A stretch of 64,000 nt of DNA from an uncultured Paracoccaceae bacterium (GTDB taxonomy: Bacteria; Pseudomonadota; Alphaproteobacteria; Rhodobacterales; Rhodobacteraceae): NCBI GenBank assembly GCA_913043905.1, contig CAJWNQ010000003.1, positions 50,003 through 114,002 on the forward strand, written 5' to 3'. Both the position numbers and the translations under genes were made by a program. Each line of letters opens with the position of its first letter. The stretch's first letter is position 1. This document shows positions 51,913 through 60,943 of the stretch, in pieces. The notes below the pieces were generated by a model. That model had not been told where the DNA came from. It did no database searches and was given only the letters and a program-made list of their open reading frames with translations.

Positions 51913-52029
51913 ATGTATCAGAGTAGCCAGAAAAGCGAGGGGATCCGCGACGTAATAGAAGAGATTTTCGTCATGTCGTATATCGGCGTTGGCCTAATGG
52001 AAAAAGCTTTCTATAGTAAGATTAGATGA
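51913..52029 (+). CDS. Candidate 38-aa ORF coupled to cbiD (MYQSSQKSEGIRDVIEEIFVMSYIGVGLMEKAFYSKIR)
   Basis: ATG 51913 to TGA 52029; its stop overlaps the cbiD ATG (ATGA) in the cobA/cbiD divergent intergenic region. Confidence 0.3.
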   Translation: MYQSSQKSEGIRDVIEEIFVMSYIGVGLMEKAFYSKIR

Positions 52030-53069
52030 GTAGAAAACCAAATCATGATTTGCGCCGCGGTTGGACTACGGGCGCCTGTGCAACCGCAGCAACTAAGGCT
52101 GCGTTAGATGCTCTATGGGGAAATGGTTTTGCTCGTGATATAACTATAACTTTACCAAAAGGTGAGGCACCTATATTTCCTTTAGCGCATATAGATCAGG
52201 GAGATACTTGGGCTGAAGCAGGAATTACCAAAGATGCAGGTGATGACCCAGATGTTACACACGGAGCTTTGATTATTGTCAGGGTAAGTAAAAACAATAG
52301 TGGGATTGTGTTTAAAGCAGGAGAAGGTGTTGGAATCGTTACTAAAGCAGGATTGCCTATAGGCGTTGGTGAGCCTGCAATTAATCCAGTACCGCGACAA
52401 TTAATGACTGATGTCATTAACGAACAGGCAATAAAGTATGGTTTTAAACCAAATGTAGATATCATTATTTCTATCCCAAATGGTGCGGAAATTACATTAA
52501 ATACTTGGAATGGGCGTCTTGGAATAGTTGGTGGATTATCTATCTTAGGTACGACAGGAATAGTTCGTCCTTTTAGTTGTGCAGCTTGGATTGCTTCCAT
52601 CCATCGCGGTGTAGATGTGGCTAGGGCTAATAACATTCCCCATGTTGCAGGCTGCACAGGGGCAACTTCTGAAAAAGTAGTTCAGGAGTTATACGGTTTA
52701 TCTGATCATGCTATGCTTGATATGGGAGATTTTTCTGGAGGATTATTGAAATATGCCGCTAAAAACCCAGTTCCGCGAATAACAATTGGAGGAGGAATTG
52801 GTAAAATGGTGAAGCTTGCACAAGGAGCAGTTGATTTGCATTCTTCTAGATCTCAAGTTGATTTTGAAAAACTAAATACTTGGTCGGGAGTAGATATTCG
52901 CAACGCTAATACAGCATTAGAAGCTGTAGAACGTGCTGGTGATGATCTGGCTGTTCGAGTTGCATATGAGGCTCGGCTAAATATTATAAAGAGTTTAAAA
53001 GGTGCTAAAACTGTTGTTGATACTGTAGTTATCGATCGCGCTGGGCGCATTTTAGGTAGATCTGAATGA
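52026..53069 (+). CDS. cbiD: Cobalt-precorrin-5B (C1)-methyltransferase
   Basis: RRGWTTGACATAATKAALDALWG, EGVGIVTKAGLPIGVGEPAINPVPRQ, GTTGIVRPFS. Confidence 0.93.
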   Translation: MSRKPNHDLRRGWTTGACATAATKAALDALWGNGFARDITITLPKGEAPIFPLAHIDQGDTWAEAGITKDAGDDPDVTHGALIIVRVSKNNSGIVFKAGEGVGIVTKAGLPIGVGEPAINPVPRQLMTDVINEQAIKYGFKPNVDIIISIPNGAEITLNTWNGRLGIVGGLSILGTTGIVRPFSCAAWIASIHRGVDVARANNIPHVAGCTGATSEKVVQELYGLSDHAMLDMGDFSGGLLKYAAKNPVPRITIGGGIGKMVKLAQGAVDLHSSRSQVDFEKLNTWSGVDIRNANTALEAVERAGDDLAVRVAYEARLNIIKSLKGAKTVVDTVVIDRAGRILGRSE

Positions 53070-53797
53070 CTGGGCTAGTTCTTGCTGGAACCAATGAAGC
53101 ACGTCTAATTTGTAGGTATTTATTTGAAAACCATATTCAAGCAGTTGCATCAATTGCGGGTGTAACACGTAATCCTAATAAATTAGCTATTAAGACGCGT
53201 GTTGGAGGATTTGGTGGGGTCGATGGATTTAAGAAATATATTATTGATAATGACATCGGGTGGGTAGTTTCTGCCTCACATCCCTTTGCATCCGTCATGC
53301 GAGCAACAGCTTCTAAAGTATGTACTGAATTTGATATTCCCCATTTAATCTTTCAACGTCCAGAATGGGATACTAAAGAAAATGATGATTGGTATTTTAT
53401 AGATGAAATTAAACAATTAGATAATTTAATACCAATAGGATCAACTGTATTTTTAGGAACAGGGCGACAAGTTTTATCAGAATACTTTAATATGGCAGGT
53501 CGTAAACTTTTGTGTCGTGTAATAGATGAACCCACTAATAATTTTCCATTTGAAGGTGGATCATATTTAGTTGGTCGGCCACCGTTTTCAGTTCAAGAAG
53601 AGGTAGCCTTATTTAAAAAATATAAAATCAATTGGTTAGTGGTAAAAAACTCTGGTGGATCAGGTGGATTTTCAAAAATACTCGCTGCTCGAGAGTTAGG
53701 ATTACCAGTCGCTATGCTAAATAGACCTAAATTACCTAATGGAACAATTTCAACCAATATCAAAGAGACCTTAGATTGGCTCAAAGGAAAGGAGTAA
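53066..53797 (+). CDS. cobK: Precorrin-6A / cobalt-precorrin-6A reductase
   Basis: LVLAGTNEARLICRYL, VVSASHPFASVMRATASKVC, VFLGTGRQVL, VVKNSGGSGGFSKILAARELGLPVAMLNRP. Confidence 0.9.
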   Translation: MTGLVLAGTNEARLICRYLFENHIQAVASIAGVTRNPNKLAIKTRVGGFGGVDGFKKYIIDNDIGWVVSASHPFASVMRATASKVCTEFDIPHLIFQRPEWDTKENDDWYFIDEIKQLDNLIPIGSTVFLGTGRQVLSEYFNMAGRKLLCRVIDEPTNNFPFEGGSYLVGRPPFSVQEEVALFKKYKINWLVVKNSGGSGGFSKILAARELGLPVAMLNRPKLPNGTISTNIKETLDWLKGKE

Positions 53798-54017
53798 ATA
53801 TTAATAAGAGATTATTAATATTTATTTATAGAAAATATTTATATTATAAATCAGTATTTTATATAACATAATTAATGTATTATATTAATAATGTCTTTTT
53901 TAACTAAGTCTTTTAAGTTATAAATGCCATTCCAAATAGATATTTTTGTTTAATATTGTAGAATGATTTTTTTCGACGTATTAAAGTAATGATTATTGTG
54001 TTTAAAGGGAATTTTCT

Positions 54018-54668
54018 ATGACTTTAACAAATCATTTAAGGCAAGCTACTTCTGGAAAACCAGATAGTTTAATAGTTTTTTTACATGGTTATGGTGCAGA
54101 CGGGAAAGATCTTTTAGAATTGTCAGATATTTTAAAGCAAGGCTTGCCAGATACTTTGTTTATTTCACCTGATGCACCAAATCCATGTACTTTAAATCCA
54201 ATGGGGTATGAGTGGTTCCCTATTCCACGTATGGATGGGTCCTCATTAAAAGAGGCGGCAATTGGTCGTGATAAATCAGCTATTATTTTAAATAAATTCA
54301 TAGATAAAATCTTGACTGATACAGGTATTCTAGCTGAGCGAACATTTTTGATGGGGTTCTCGCAGGGCTGCATGATGAGCCTACATATCGCGCCTCGGCG
54401 GATTAAAATGCTTGCTGGTGTTATTGGTATGTCTGGTATGTTAATTGAACCAGAGCGTTTATTAAATGAAACTATACAACGCCCTCCTGTATTATTGGTT
54501 CATGGTGATGAAGATGATGTTGTTCCAATTGAAGAAATGGGAAAAGCTAATAATGCATTAATTAATTCTGGATTTGAAGTGCTGACTTTAATATCTAAAG
54601 GAACTTCACATGGTATTGCGCAGGATGGATTAAATGCTGCAGCAAAGTTTATTAAAAACAATTTATAA
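54018..54668 (+). CDS. Phospholipase/carboxylesterase family alpha/beta hydrolase
   Basis: DSLIVFLHGYGADGKDLLEL, FISPDAPNPC, FLMGFSQGCMMSLHIA, LLVHGDEDDVVPI, GTSHGI. Confidence 0.9.
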   Translation: MTLTNHLRQATSGKPDSLIVFLHGYGADGKDLLELSDILKQGLPDTLFISPDAPNPCTLNPMGYEWFPIPRMDGSSLKEAAIGRDKSAIILNKFIDKILTDTGILAERTFLMGFSQGCMMSLHIAPRRIKMLAGVIGMSGMLIEPERLLNETIQRPPVLLVHGDEDDVVPIEEMGKANNALINSGFEVLTLISKGTSHGIAQDGLNAAAKFIKNNL

Positions 54669-54809
54669 AATATTCAATTTATTTTAAATAAATGAACTTA
54701 TAGCGCTCCATATAGGGGTTGCCCGAATTTAATGTGCATATATAGTAATAAAATAAAAATAATATTTTTTCTCTGTCCGCATTAAAATAACTTAAGGTTT
54801 TTATTAAAT

Positions 54810-55394
54810 ATGAATACGGATTTTTCAGAAAACTTTGTGCGATCCCCGTCTAAATTAAATCAAAGACCTGCGTTGGTCTTAAATGCTGATTATAGGCCAT
54901 TATCATATTTTCCATTGTCACTTTGGAGCTGGCAGGATGCGGTAAAAAGTGCATATTTGAAACGAGTTGATATAATTGCTGAATACGATGATGTAGTGCA
55001 CTCTCCATCAATTGAAGTTAAAATTCCTTCTGTTATTGTTCTTAAAAAGTATGTAAAACCAGCCAGTTCAGCTGCGTTCACTAGATTTAATTTATTTTTA
55101 CGTGATGAATTTACTTGCCAATATTGTGGATCACGTGGTGAAATGACTTTTGATCATATTATACCACGATCACGAGGTGGACGAACAACATGGCAAAATG
55201 TTGTTGCCGCTTGTAGCCCTTGCAACTTACGTAAAGCTGCCCGCCCGATTAAAGAGTCTGGCTTACAATTGCTACGATCAGCTATTCAGCCTAGTATAGG
55301 TCATCTAATGAACTCTGGAAGAAAATTTCCACCAAACTATTTACACGATAGTTGGAGTGATTACTTATACTGGGATGCTGAATTAGAGGAATAA
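54810..55394 (+). CDS. HNH endonuclease family protein
   Basis: ALVLNADYRPLSYFPLSLWSWQDAVKSAYL, FTCQYCGSRGEMTFDHIIPRSRGGRTTWQNVVAACSPCN. Confidence 0.92.
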   Translation: MNTDFSENFVRSPSKLNQRPALVLNADYRPLSYFPLSLWSWQDAVKSAYLKRVDIIAEYDDVVHSPSIEVKIPSVIVLKKYVKPASSAAFTRFNLFLRDEFTCQYCGSRGEMTFDHIIPRSRGGRTTWQNVVAACSPCNLRKAARPIKESGLQLLRSAIQPSIGHLMNSGRKFPPNYLHDSWSDYLYWDAELEE

Positions 55395-55480
55395 AAATTT
55401 TATATTTTAAAAATAAAATTATAGTATTTTTAAACTGTTGATACTTTGGTGGAAAATCTTATGTCAAATAATAGGACAGT

Positions 55481-55939
55481 TTAATTACGAAAAAACGCAA
55501 TCATCCAAATAATTGCTAGAAATAAACTAATAAGTCCGTTCCAACCTGCCATTGATATACCCAAAAGATCCCAAGCGATTTCATCACATCGTGCTATAGG
55601 TGCTGCCAAAATTTGATTTAGTAAATCATTTGCAGATAATCCTTCTATAGAATTTGATGTACATGTTGTGGGGCCTTCCCACCACTCTTTCTCAATACCT
55701 GCATGGTAAAAGCCAATAATAGACGTAGTCAAAGCGGCAAGAGCCCCTAAAATTGAAATTTTAATATTTTTGGTATAAAGAATTATTAATCCAATTAAAA
55801 TTGCAAACCCATGTGGCCACCTTTGCCAAAGGCACATTTTGCAAGGTGCATATCCTAATACATATTGAAAAAAATAAGCTCCCCCCAACATTATAAAAGA
55901 TCCCAAAGTGACTATACCAATGAGGCGGTAAAAGTTCAT
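55481..55939 (-). CDS. dsbB: Disulfide bond formation protein B
   Basis: PCKMCLWQRWPHGFAILIGLIILY; later Cys pair (PTTCTSN...PIARCDEIAWDLLGISMAGWNGLISL). Start ATG 55939 overlaps upstream gene stop. Confidence 0.88.
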   Translation of the reverse strand: MNFYRLIGIVTLGSFIMLGGAYFFQYVLGYAPCKMCLWQRWPHGFAILIGLIILYTKNIKISILGALAALTTSIIGFYHAGIEKEWWEGPTTCTSNSIEGLSANDLLNQILAAPIARCDEIAWDLLGISMAGWNGLISLFLAIIWMIAFFRN

Positions 55940-56514
55940 AAAAATTTCATCAATGTTATTCCTATTATAAAAATCACACAAAATATTATAAACATAAGCC
56001 CCAGGCGTTTTTCTATAAAATTTCTAATGGGCAAACCATATTTCCATAATAATGTTGCTATCACAAAAAATATTGTTGCGCGAGCAACCAGTGACCAAAG
56101 CATGAATGCAATAAAGGACATCCCAGTTACGCCTGCTGTTATTGTTATTACCTTATATGGAAAGGGCGTTAGGCCTGAAATTAGAACGGCCCAATGCCCC
56201 TGTGCATTGAATTGTGTTTTAAAAGTTTGGAAATTATCTGTCTTATGATAAAATTCTAGAATAGGCTGCCCAATATTTTCAAAAAGTTGAGCTCCAATAT
56301 AATAACCTAATACTCCACCTAAAACAGATCCAATTGTTACAACCGTTGCAACTAAAAACGCTCGATTTGGTGCCGCTATAATGATAGGGATCATTAAAAC
56401 ATGTGGAGGAATAGGAAATACTGAACTTTCAATAAAAGCAATGAAGCACAATATCCATAGAGAATAACGACTATCTGCAAAGGACAATGTCCAGTTATAT
56501 AGTTTATGGAGCAT
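55936..56514 (-). CDS. YqaA / DedA-like (SNARE-associated Golgi family) membrane protein
   Basis: ESSVFPIPPHVLMIPII, GSVLGGVLGYYIGAQLFENIG, LISGLTPFPYKVITITAGV. Confidence 0.85.
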   Translation of the reverse strand: MLHKLYNWTLSFADSRYSLWILCFIAFIESSVFPIPPHVLMIPIIIAAPNRAFLVATVVTIGSVLGGVLGYYIGAQLFENIGQPILEFYHKTDNFQTFKTQFNAQGHWAVLISGLTPFPYKVITITAGVTGMSFIAFMLWSLVARATIFFVIATLLWKYGLPIRNFIEKRLGLMFIIFCVIFIIGITLMKFL

Positions 56515-56774
56515 TAGCTTTCCCTAATTTTGACCTAAAAAGCAGGGAAAGCTTTCTAGGTCAAGCATCAAAACCTGCTGCCAAAGAATTTTAATCGACT
56601 ATTTTTTTAGTTTCTATACTAGAAATCTCATTTAGACTTTAAATAATCATCTGCTTTAGATTAAATTTTTTTAGATATTATAAATGTTTATTAAAAAGCA
56701 TTATCAACAAAAATCACTTATGATTGTCGTTGACGAACTTAATGACTTTAGCTAAATAATATTTCGTGTGTTAT

Positions 56775-56858
56775 GCCTGAGTGGCGGAATGGTAGACGCG
56801 ACGGATTCAAAATCCGTTTCCTCACGGAGTGCCGGTTCAAGTCCGGCCTTGGGTACCA
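56775..56858 (+). tRNA. tRNA-Leu (anticodon CAA), 3' CCA encoded
   Basis: GCCTGAGTGGCGGAATGGTAGACGCGACGGATTCAAAATCCGT...variable arm...GCCGGTTCAAGTCCGGC...GGGTACCA; class II D-arm and T-arm signatures. Confidence 0.93.
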
Positions 56859-57324
56859 CACGGACTTGTAAACGCTTATAATATAGTCAAATATTTTACC
56901 TCATGGTAGTATTTACTGATTTGGAATTGTTCTCAATTGATTATGTGTTTAAACAAGAATTTCAAGTACTATTGCCACACTCTCATGTCTGTTCTGACAG
57001 TAGTGTCATTTAAAAAAATGAGTTGGACTGGATATTTTTAGGTCAGGTGACAATAGGCAAGAATTATTAGGGTTTAAGCTTCGTTAAGATATATGAAGCG
57101 ATCGTAACGTTAGATCATCAGTGGTTAAACAGAGCCTAGCGCGTTAATTCCACTAGCTATAATTAGATTAGCAGAACCCAAATCGGTTATCACTTAAACT
57201 AACTCACACTAAATTTACTAAAGTAGCGAAGCTACGCTTCTAATTACCATACGTCTTGTAATTTATATTTATGCATTTTCTAACGATAATATTAAATGAT
57301 TATAATGATTACTTTTTATAAAAT

Positions 57325-57349
57325 AAAAAGCCCCATAAGGGGCTTTTTT
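57325..57349. terminator. Strong bidirectional terminator 3' of the aminotransferase gene
   Basis: AAAAAGCCCC-ATAA-GGGGCTTTTTT. Confidence 0.85.
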
Positions 57350-57396
57350 AAATTCAATTATAACATTATTATTAAATAATTATTAAAATGCTATTT

Positions 57397-58773
57397 TCAA
57401 CCAAAAACGTCAGTCATTGCTTTATCCATTGCAGATGTAATTTGATCCAGATCATCTTTTGTTGAGATTAGCGCTGGTGAGAGGCATAGCGTGTTGTTGA
57501 AACCTGGTATTGAACGGTTTGTAGCGCCAATTATTATGCCTTGAGCCATACAATTACCTACTACTGCTTGAACCATTTTTTCGTCTGCTGGAGCGTGTGA
57601 GATACGATCTGAAACAAGCTCAAGACCACAAAACAAACCTTTTCCTCGAGCTTGACCGACACATTTATGCTTATCTTTAAGTTCTTCTAATTTACCCATG
57701 AGGTATTTACCCATGGATGTTGTATTTTCTAAAAGATTTTCTTCTTCAATAATTTTCATATTTTCAATTGCTGCTGCAGGACCTGCCGTGCATCCACCAA
57801 AAGTAGATATGTCTCTAAAATAGCTCATATGATCATCAGCATCTTTGAACATATCGAATATTGCTTCTGTTGTAACTGTGCAGGAAATAGCTGCGTAACC
57901 AGAGGCAACACCCTTAGCCATTGTTACAAAATCAGGTTTAATGCCGTACTGTTGGTATCCAAACCATGTTCCTGTTCTGCCAAGTCCACAAACAACTTCG
58001 TCAATATGCAGTAGAATCTCATATTTTTGGCAGAGTGACTGGATACCTTCCCAGTATCCTTGTGGAGGAGTAATAACACCCCCACCAGCAGTGACAGGCT
58101 CAAGGACCATGGCTCCGATAGTATCGGCTCCTTCACGTAAAATAACAGCTTCAATTGCGTCAAGTGACTGCCTAGTATAATCACCTTCACCATATTGTTT
58201 ATGATATTCTAAGCAATGAGGAATTTCTACAAAACCAGGTGTATATGGGCCATATTGCGCGTTTCTTTCCTGTTGGCCACCAGCAGCTAGGTTTGTGATA
58301 GTTGTACCGTGGTAATCGCGTTCGCGGTAAATAATCTTAAATTTTTTGCCATTGTGATGTTTGTGACTAATTTGACGAACCATTTTATAAACTTTTTCGT
58401 TCGCTTCAGAGCCCGAGTTTGAGTAATAAACACGTGATAGACCCGGCATTTTATCTAATAACATTTCAGAAAAAATTGATCCAGGAATTGATCCAGCAGA
58501 ACCTGCAAAGTAATTCATTTTCACGAGCTGGTCTCGTACTGCATCAGCTATACGCACACGACCATAACCAACATTTACTGTCCATACACCACCTGAAACA
58601 CCATCTAAGTGTTCTTTTCCATGTTGATCCCAGACACGCATGCCTTTGCCTTCAACTATGATTCGAGGATCAACCTTGCTTTCAAATTGTTTATGTTGAG
58701 ATAGGTGGTGCCAAACATTTTTGCGGTCGGCTTCAACTATTTCTTGGATGTCGTTTGTTGTTGCGTAATCCAT
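57397..58773 (-). CDS. Class III aminotransferase, probable taurine-pyruvate aminotransferase
   Basis: VWTVNVGYGRVRIADAVRDQLVKMNYFAGSAGSIP, YYSNSGSEANEKVYKMVRQ, YRERDYHGTTITNLAAGGQQERN, LHIDEVVCGLGRTG, MAKGVASGYAAIS; specificity inferred. Confidence 0.82.
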   Translation of the reverse strand: MDYATTNDIQEIVEADRKNVWHHLSQHKQFESKVDPRIIVEGKGMRVWDQHGKEHLDGVSGGVWTVNVGYGRVRIADAVRDQLVKMNYFAGSAGSIPGSIFSEMLLDKMPGLSRVYYSNSGSEANEKVYKMVRQISHKHHNGKKFKIIYRERDYHGTTITNLAAGGQQERNAQYGPYTPGFVEIPHCLEYHKQYGEGDYTRQSLDAIEAVILREGADTIGAMVLEPVTAGGGVITPPQGYWEGIQSLCQKYEILLHIDEVVCGLGRTGTWFGYQQYGIKPDFVTMAKGVASGYAAISCTVTTEAIFDMFKDADDHMSYFRDISTFGGCTAGPAAAIENMKIIEEENLLENTTSMGKYLMGKLEELKDKHKCVGQARGKGLFCGLELVSDRISHAPADEKMVQAVVGNCMAQGIIIGATNRSIPGFNNTLCLSPALISTKDDLDQITSAMDKAMTDVFG

Positions 58774-58843
58774 GGCTACACTCCTAGTTTATGTTTATTT
58801 AATATTATGGTGACAATTTTTTTTAGCGCCGTCACAGATTTTT

Positions 58844-58860
58844 CCGACTAATATTGTCGG
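58844..58860. promoter_or_regulatory. Candidate operator palindrome upstream of aminotransferase gene
   Basis: CCGAC-TAATATT-GTCGG inverted repeat 71 bp before the start codon. Confidence 0.35.
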
Positions 58861-58967
58861 TTTTACGAGTATATTAAATGTTTAAGTATAAAATTTATAA
58901 TTATTTCAGAATTAGGGTTTAAATCATTAAGTATTGTCTATTTTAAATCTATTTAGTTTAATTATTA

Positions 58968-59345
58968 CTAATTTACATCAAACGCCCTTTGGCAAAGGTT
59001 TGCAAATGGAATATTATTTAAGGTTTTTTGATGCGTGCTCTCTAAAATAACATTTGGAGCGGCATCAAATGAATGGGCTTCTTGCCACCGGTCAGCGCAT
59101 AAACACCATCGGTCGCCAGGGTTTAACCCTGGGAATCCAAATTCAGGACGTGGAGATGACAGATCATTACCACGTGATTTTGAAAAGTTTAAAAATGTTT
59201 CAGTGAGAACCACACATACTGTATGGCATCCATGGTCTTCAGGGCCAGTATTACAGCAGCCATCACGATAAAATCCTGTTAAGGGATCTTTTGAGCAAGG
59301 CTTTAAGGGTTCACCTAAGACATTCATAGGGACGGTCTCTTTCAT
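58968..59345 (-). CDS. DUF2237 family protein
   Basis: NVLGEPLKPCSKDPLTGFYRDGCCNTGPEDHGCHTVCVVLTETFLNFSKSRGNDLSSPRPEFGFPGLNPGDRWCLCADRWQEA. Confidence 0.85.
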   Translation of the reverse strand: MKETVPMNVLGEPLKPCSKDPLTGFYRDGCCNTGPEDHGCHTVCVVLTETFLNFSKSRGNDLSSPRPEFGFPGLNPGDRWCLCADRWQEAHSFDAAPNVILESTHQKTLNNIPFANLCQRAFDVN

Positions 59346-59384
59346 ATTAAGCCTTTCATCTAGAAGTAAATATTATAAATAAAT

Positions 59385-59410
59385 AAGGGCCCATGTTACC
59401 ATGAGCCCTT
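59385..59410 (-). terminator. Terminator of rpsF-rpsR-rplI operon
   Basis: AAGGGC(C)CATG-TTAC-CATG(A)GCCCTT just 3' of rplI. Confidence 0.7.
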
Positions 59411-59430
59411 AAACTTAATGTATATAAAGA

Positions 59431-60063
59431 TTATTCTTCAGATTTAACTTCAGTGTCTGATTTATGCTCACTTTTGATAAGCTCATTGCCATCTTCATCG
59501 AGTGCTGCTGCTGAACCCATATCATCAAATAATTCTGCAATCTCAAATTCGGCCTCAGCTTCTGCTGCTGCTGCCAAGTCTTTGATTGATTGACCTGATG
59601 CCTGTAATTCTGCTTCTTCTTCAGATCTAGCAACGTTCAACTCAATTGAACACTGCACTTCTGGATGAAGAGAAACGCCAACTTTGTGCAAACCCAATTC
59701 TTTGATCGGTGCTTGTAAGATGACTTGTTTCTTATCAACTTCAAAACCTTCAGCTGATGCTACATCAGCAGCATCTCTGTTTGTTACTGAGCCATAAAGC
59801 GCACCAGCGTCAGACGCTGAACGGATTATAGTGAACTGTTGGCCACCTAATTTATTAGAAACTGCTTCTGCTTCAGATTTTGTCTCTAAATTTTTTGCTT
59901 CTAGCGTCACTTTTTGCGATTCAAAGGATGCTTTATTTGCATCTGTTGCTCGTAATGCTTTGCCTTGTGGTAATAAAAAGTTACGTGCAAAACCTTGTTT
60001 CACAGAAACTATATCGCCCATTTGGCCTAGCTTAGCTACGCGTTCTAGTAAGATAACGTGCAT
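59431..60063 (-). CDS. rplI: 50S ribosomal protein L9 (with long acidic C-terminal extension)
   Basis: [40 protein letters not shown]. Confidence 0.97.
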   Translation of the reverse strand: MHVILLERVAKLGQMGDIVSVKQGFARNFLLPQGKALRATDANKASFESQKVTLEAKNLETKSEAEAVSNKLGGQQFTIIRSASDAGALYGSVTNRDAADVASAEGFEVDKKQVILQAPIKELGLHKVGVSLHPEVQCSIELNVARSEEEAELQASGQSIKDLAAAAEAEAEFEIAELFDDMGSAAALDEDGNELIKSEHKSDTEVKSEE

Positions 60064-60073
60064 GATGTCTCCC

Positions 60074-60301
60074 TTACTTCACTGCATAAGGCAGAAGTGC
60101 CAAGAAACGTGCGCGTTTGATAGCTCTTGCAAGCTCGCGTTGTTTTTTTGCAGATACTGCTGTAATACGTGATGGCACAATCTTGCCACGCTCAGAAACG
60201 TAGCGTTGCAATAATTTAGTGTCCTTATAGTCGATCTTTGGTGCATTATCACCAGAGAACGGACAGGACTTACGACGGCGGAAAAATGGTTTGTTTGCCA
60301 T
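60074..60301 (-). CDS. rpsR: 30S ribosomal protein S18
   Basis: [17 protein letters not shown]...[50 protein letters not shown]. Confidence 0.97.
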   Translation of the reverse strand: MANKPFFRRRKSCPFSGDNAPKIDYKDTKLLQRYVSERGKIVPSRITAVSAKKQRELARAIKRARFLALLPYAVK

Positions 60302-60317
60302 GATTAATGTCCTCTCC

Positions 60318-60677
60318 TTAACGTTCACGTTCGCGACGACGTTCTTCTTTCGCCGATTTCGCTTGAATAACTACAGATGGGCCTTCTTCATGCTCATCTA
60401 CTCGGATTGTCATAACCCGCATGACGTCTTCATGTAAACGCATTAAGCGTTCCATTTCCTGTACAGCAGAGGAAGGTGCATCTGATTTTAAGAATGCGTA
60501 GTGTCCCTTGCGGTTTTTGTTTATTTTGTAGGCCATTGTTTTTAGGCCCCAGTATTCCTGGTCAATAACTTTGCCATCATTGTCAGAAAGAACTGCGCTG
60601 AAGTGTTCTATAAGACCTTCAGCTTGCGCGTTGGATAAATCCTGCCGCGAAATAAATACGTGCTCGTAGAGCGCCAT
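60318..60677 (-). CDS. rpsF: 30S ribosomal protein S6
   Basis: [26 protein letters not shown]...[22 protein letters not shown]. Confidence 0.97.
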   Translation of the reverse strand: MALYEHVFISRQDLSNAQAEGLIEHFSAVLSDNDGKVIDQEYWGLKTMAYKINKNRKGHYAFLKSDAPSSAVQEMERLMRLHEDVMRVMTIRVDEHEEGPSVVIQAKSAKEERRRERER

Positions 60678-60718
60678 ACCAGTACCTCGATTTAAGCGAG
60701 CTTCAAAATACGAGTAAA

Positions 60719-60770
60719 ACTTCTGCGCCCGTATACGAGAGGCGACCGCGATGAAAAATTTTGCAGAAGT
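60719..60770 (-). promoter_or_regulatory. Structured leader upstream of rpsF (possible S6:S18 autoregulatory leader)
   Basis: ACTTCTGC ... GCAGAAGT exact 8-bp closing stem enclosing inner CGCC/GGCG hairpin and GC-rich loop, about 40 nt 5' of the rpsF start. Confidence 0.45.
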
Positions 60771-60943
60771 AACATGCTTATATTGTTAAAGCTGGTAAAT
60801 GCAACAGTTATTACATGAAAATATTTAATGCATAATTTGATTTAAATAAAGATAGACAGGCACGCAAGGCACCATTAGTTTTAATTTTGATGTTTAAACT
60901 TCCAGATTTAATTACTATTAAATTGGTAACTTAGGAGAAAACA

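Noticed and set aside
51904-52025. Cobalamin riboswitch between cobA and cbiD
   Set aside because: Interval is too short (122 bp) and I could not identify a B12-box-like sequence
52196-52657. 153-aa minus-strand ORF antisense to cbiD
   Set aside because: Antisense shadow ORF
54810-55394. HNH endonuclease considered as part of a defence or mobile system
   Set aside because: Standalone HNH protein of a type common in alphaproteobacterial chromosomes; flanked by housekeeping genes with no methylase, integrase or toxin-antitoxin context
59431-59600. Long acidic C-terminal extension of ribosomal protein L9
   Set aside because: Such extensions are common in alphaproteobacterial L9 proteins; not treated as novel
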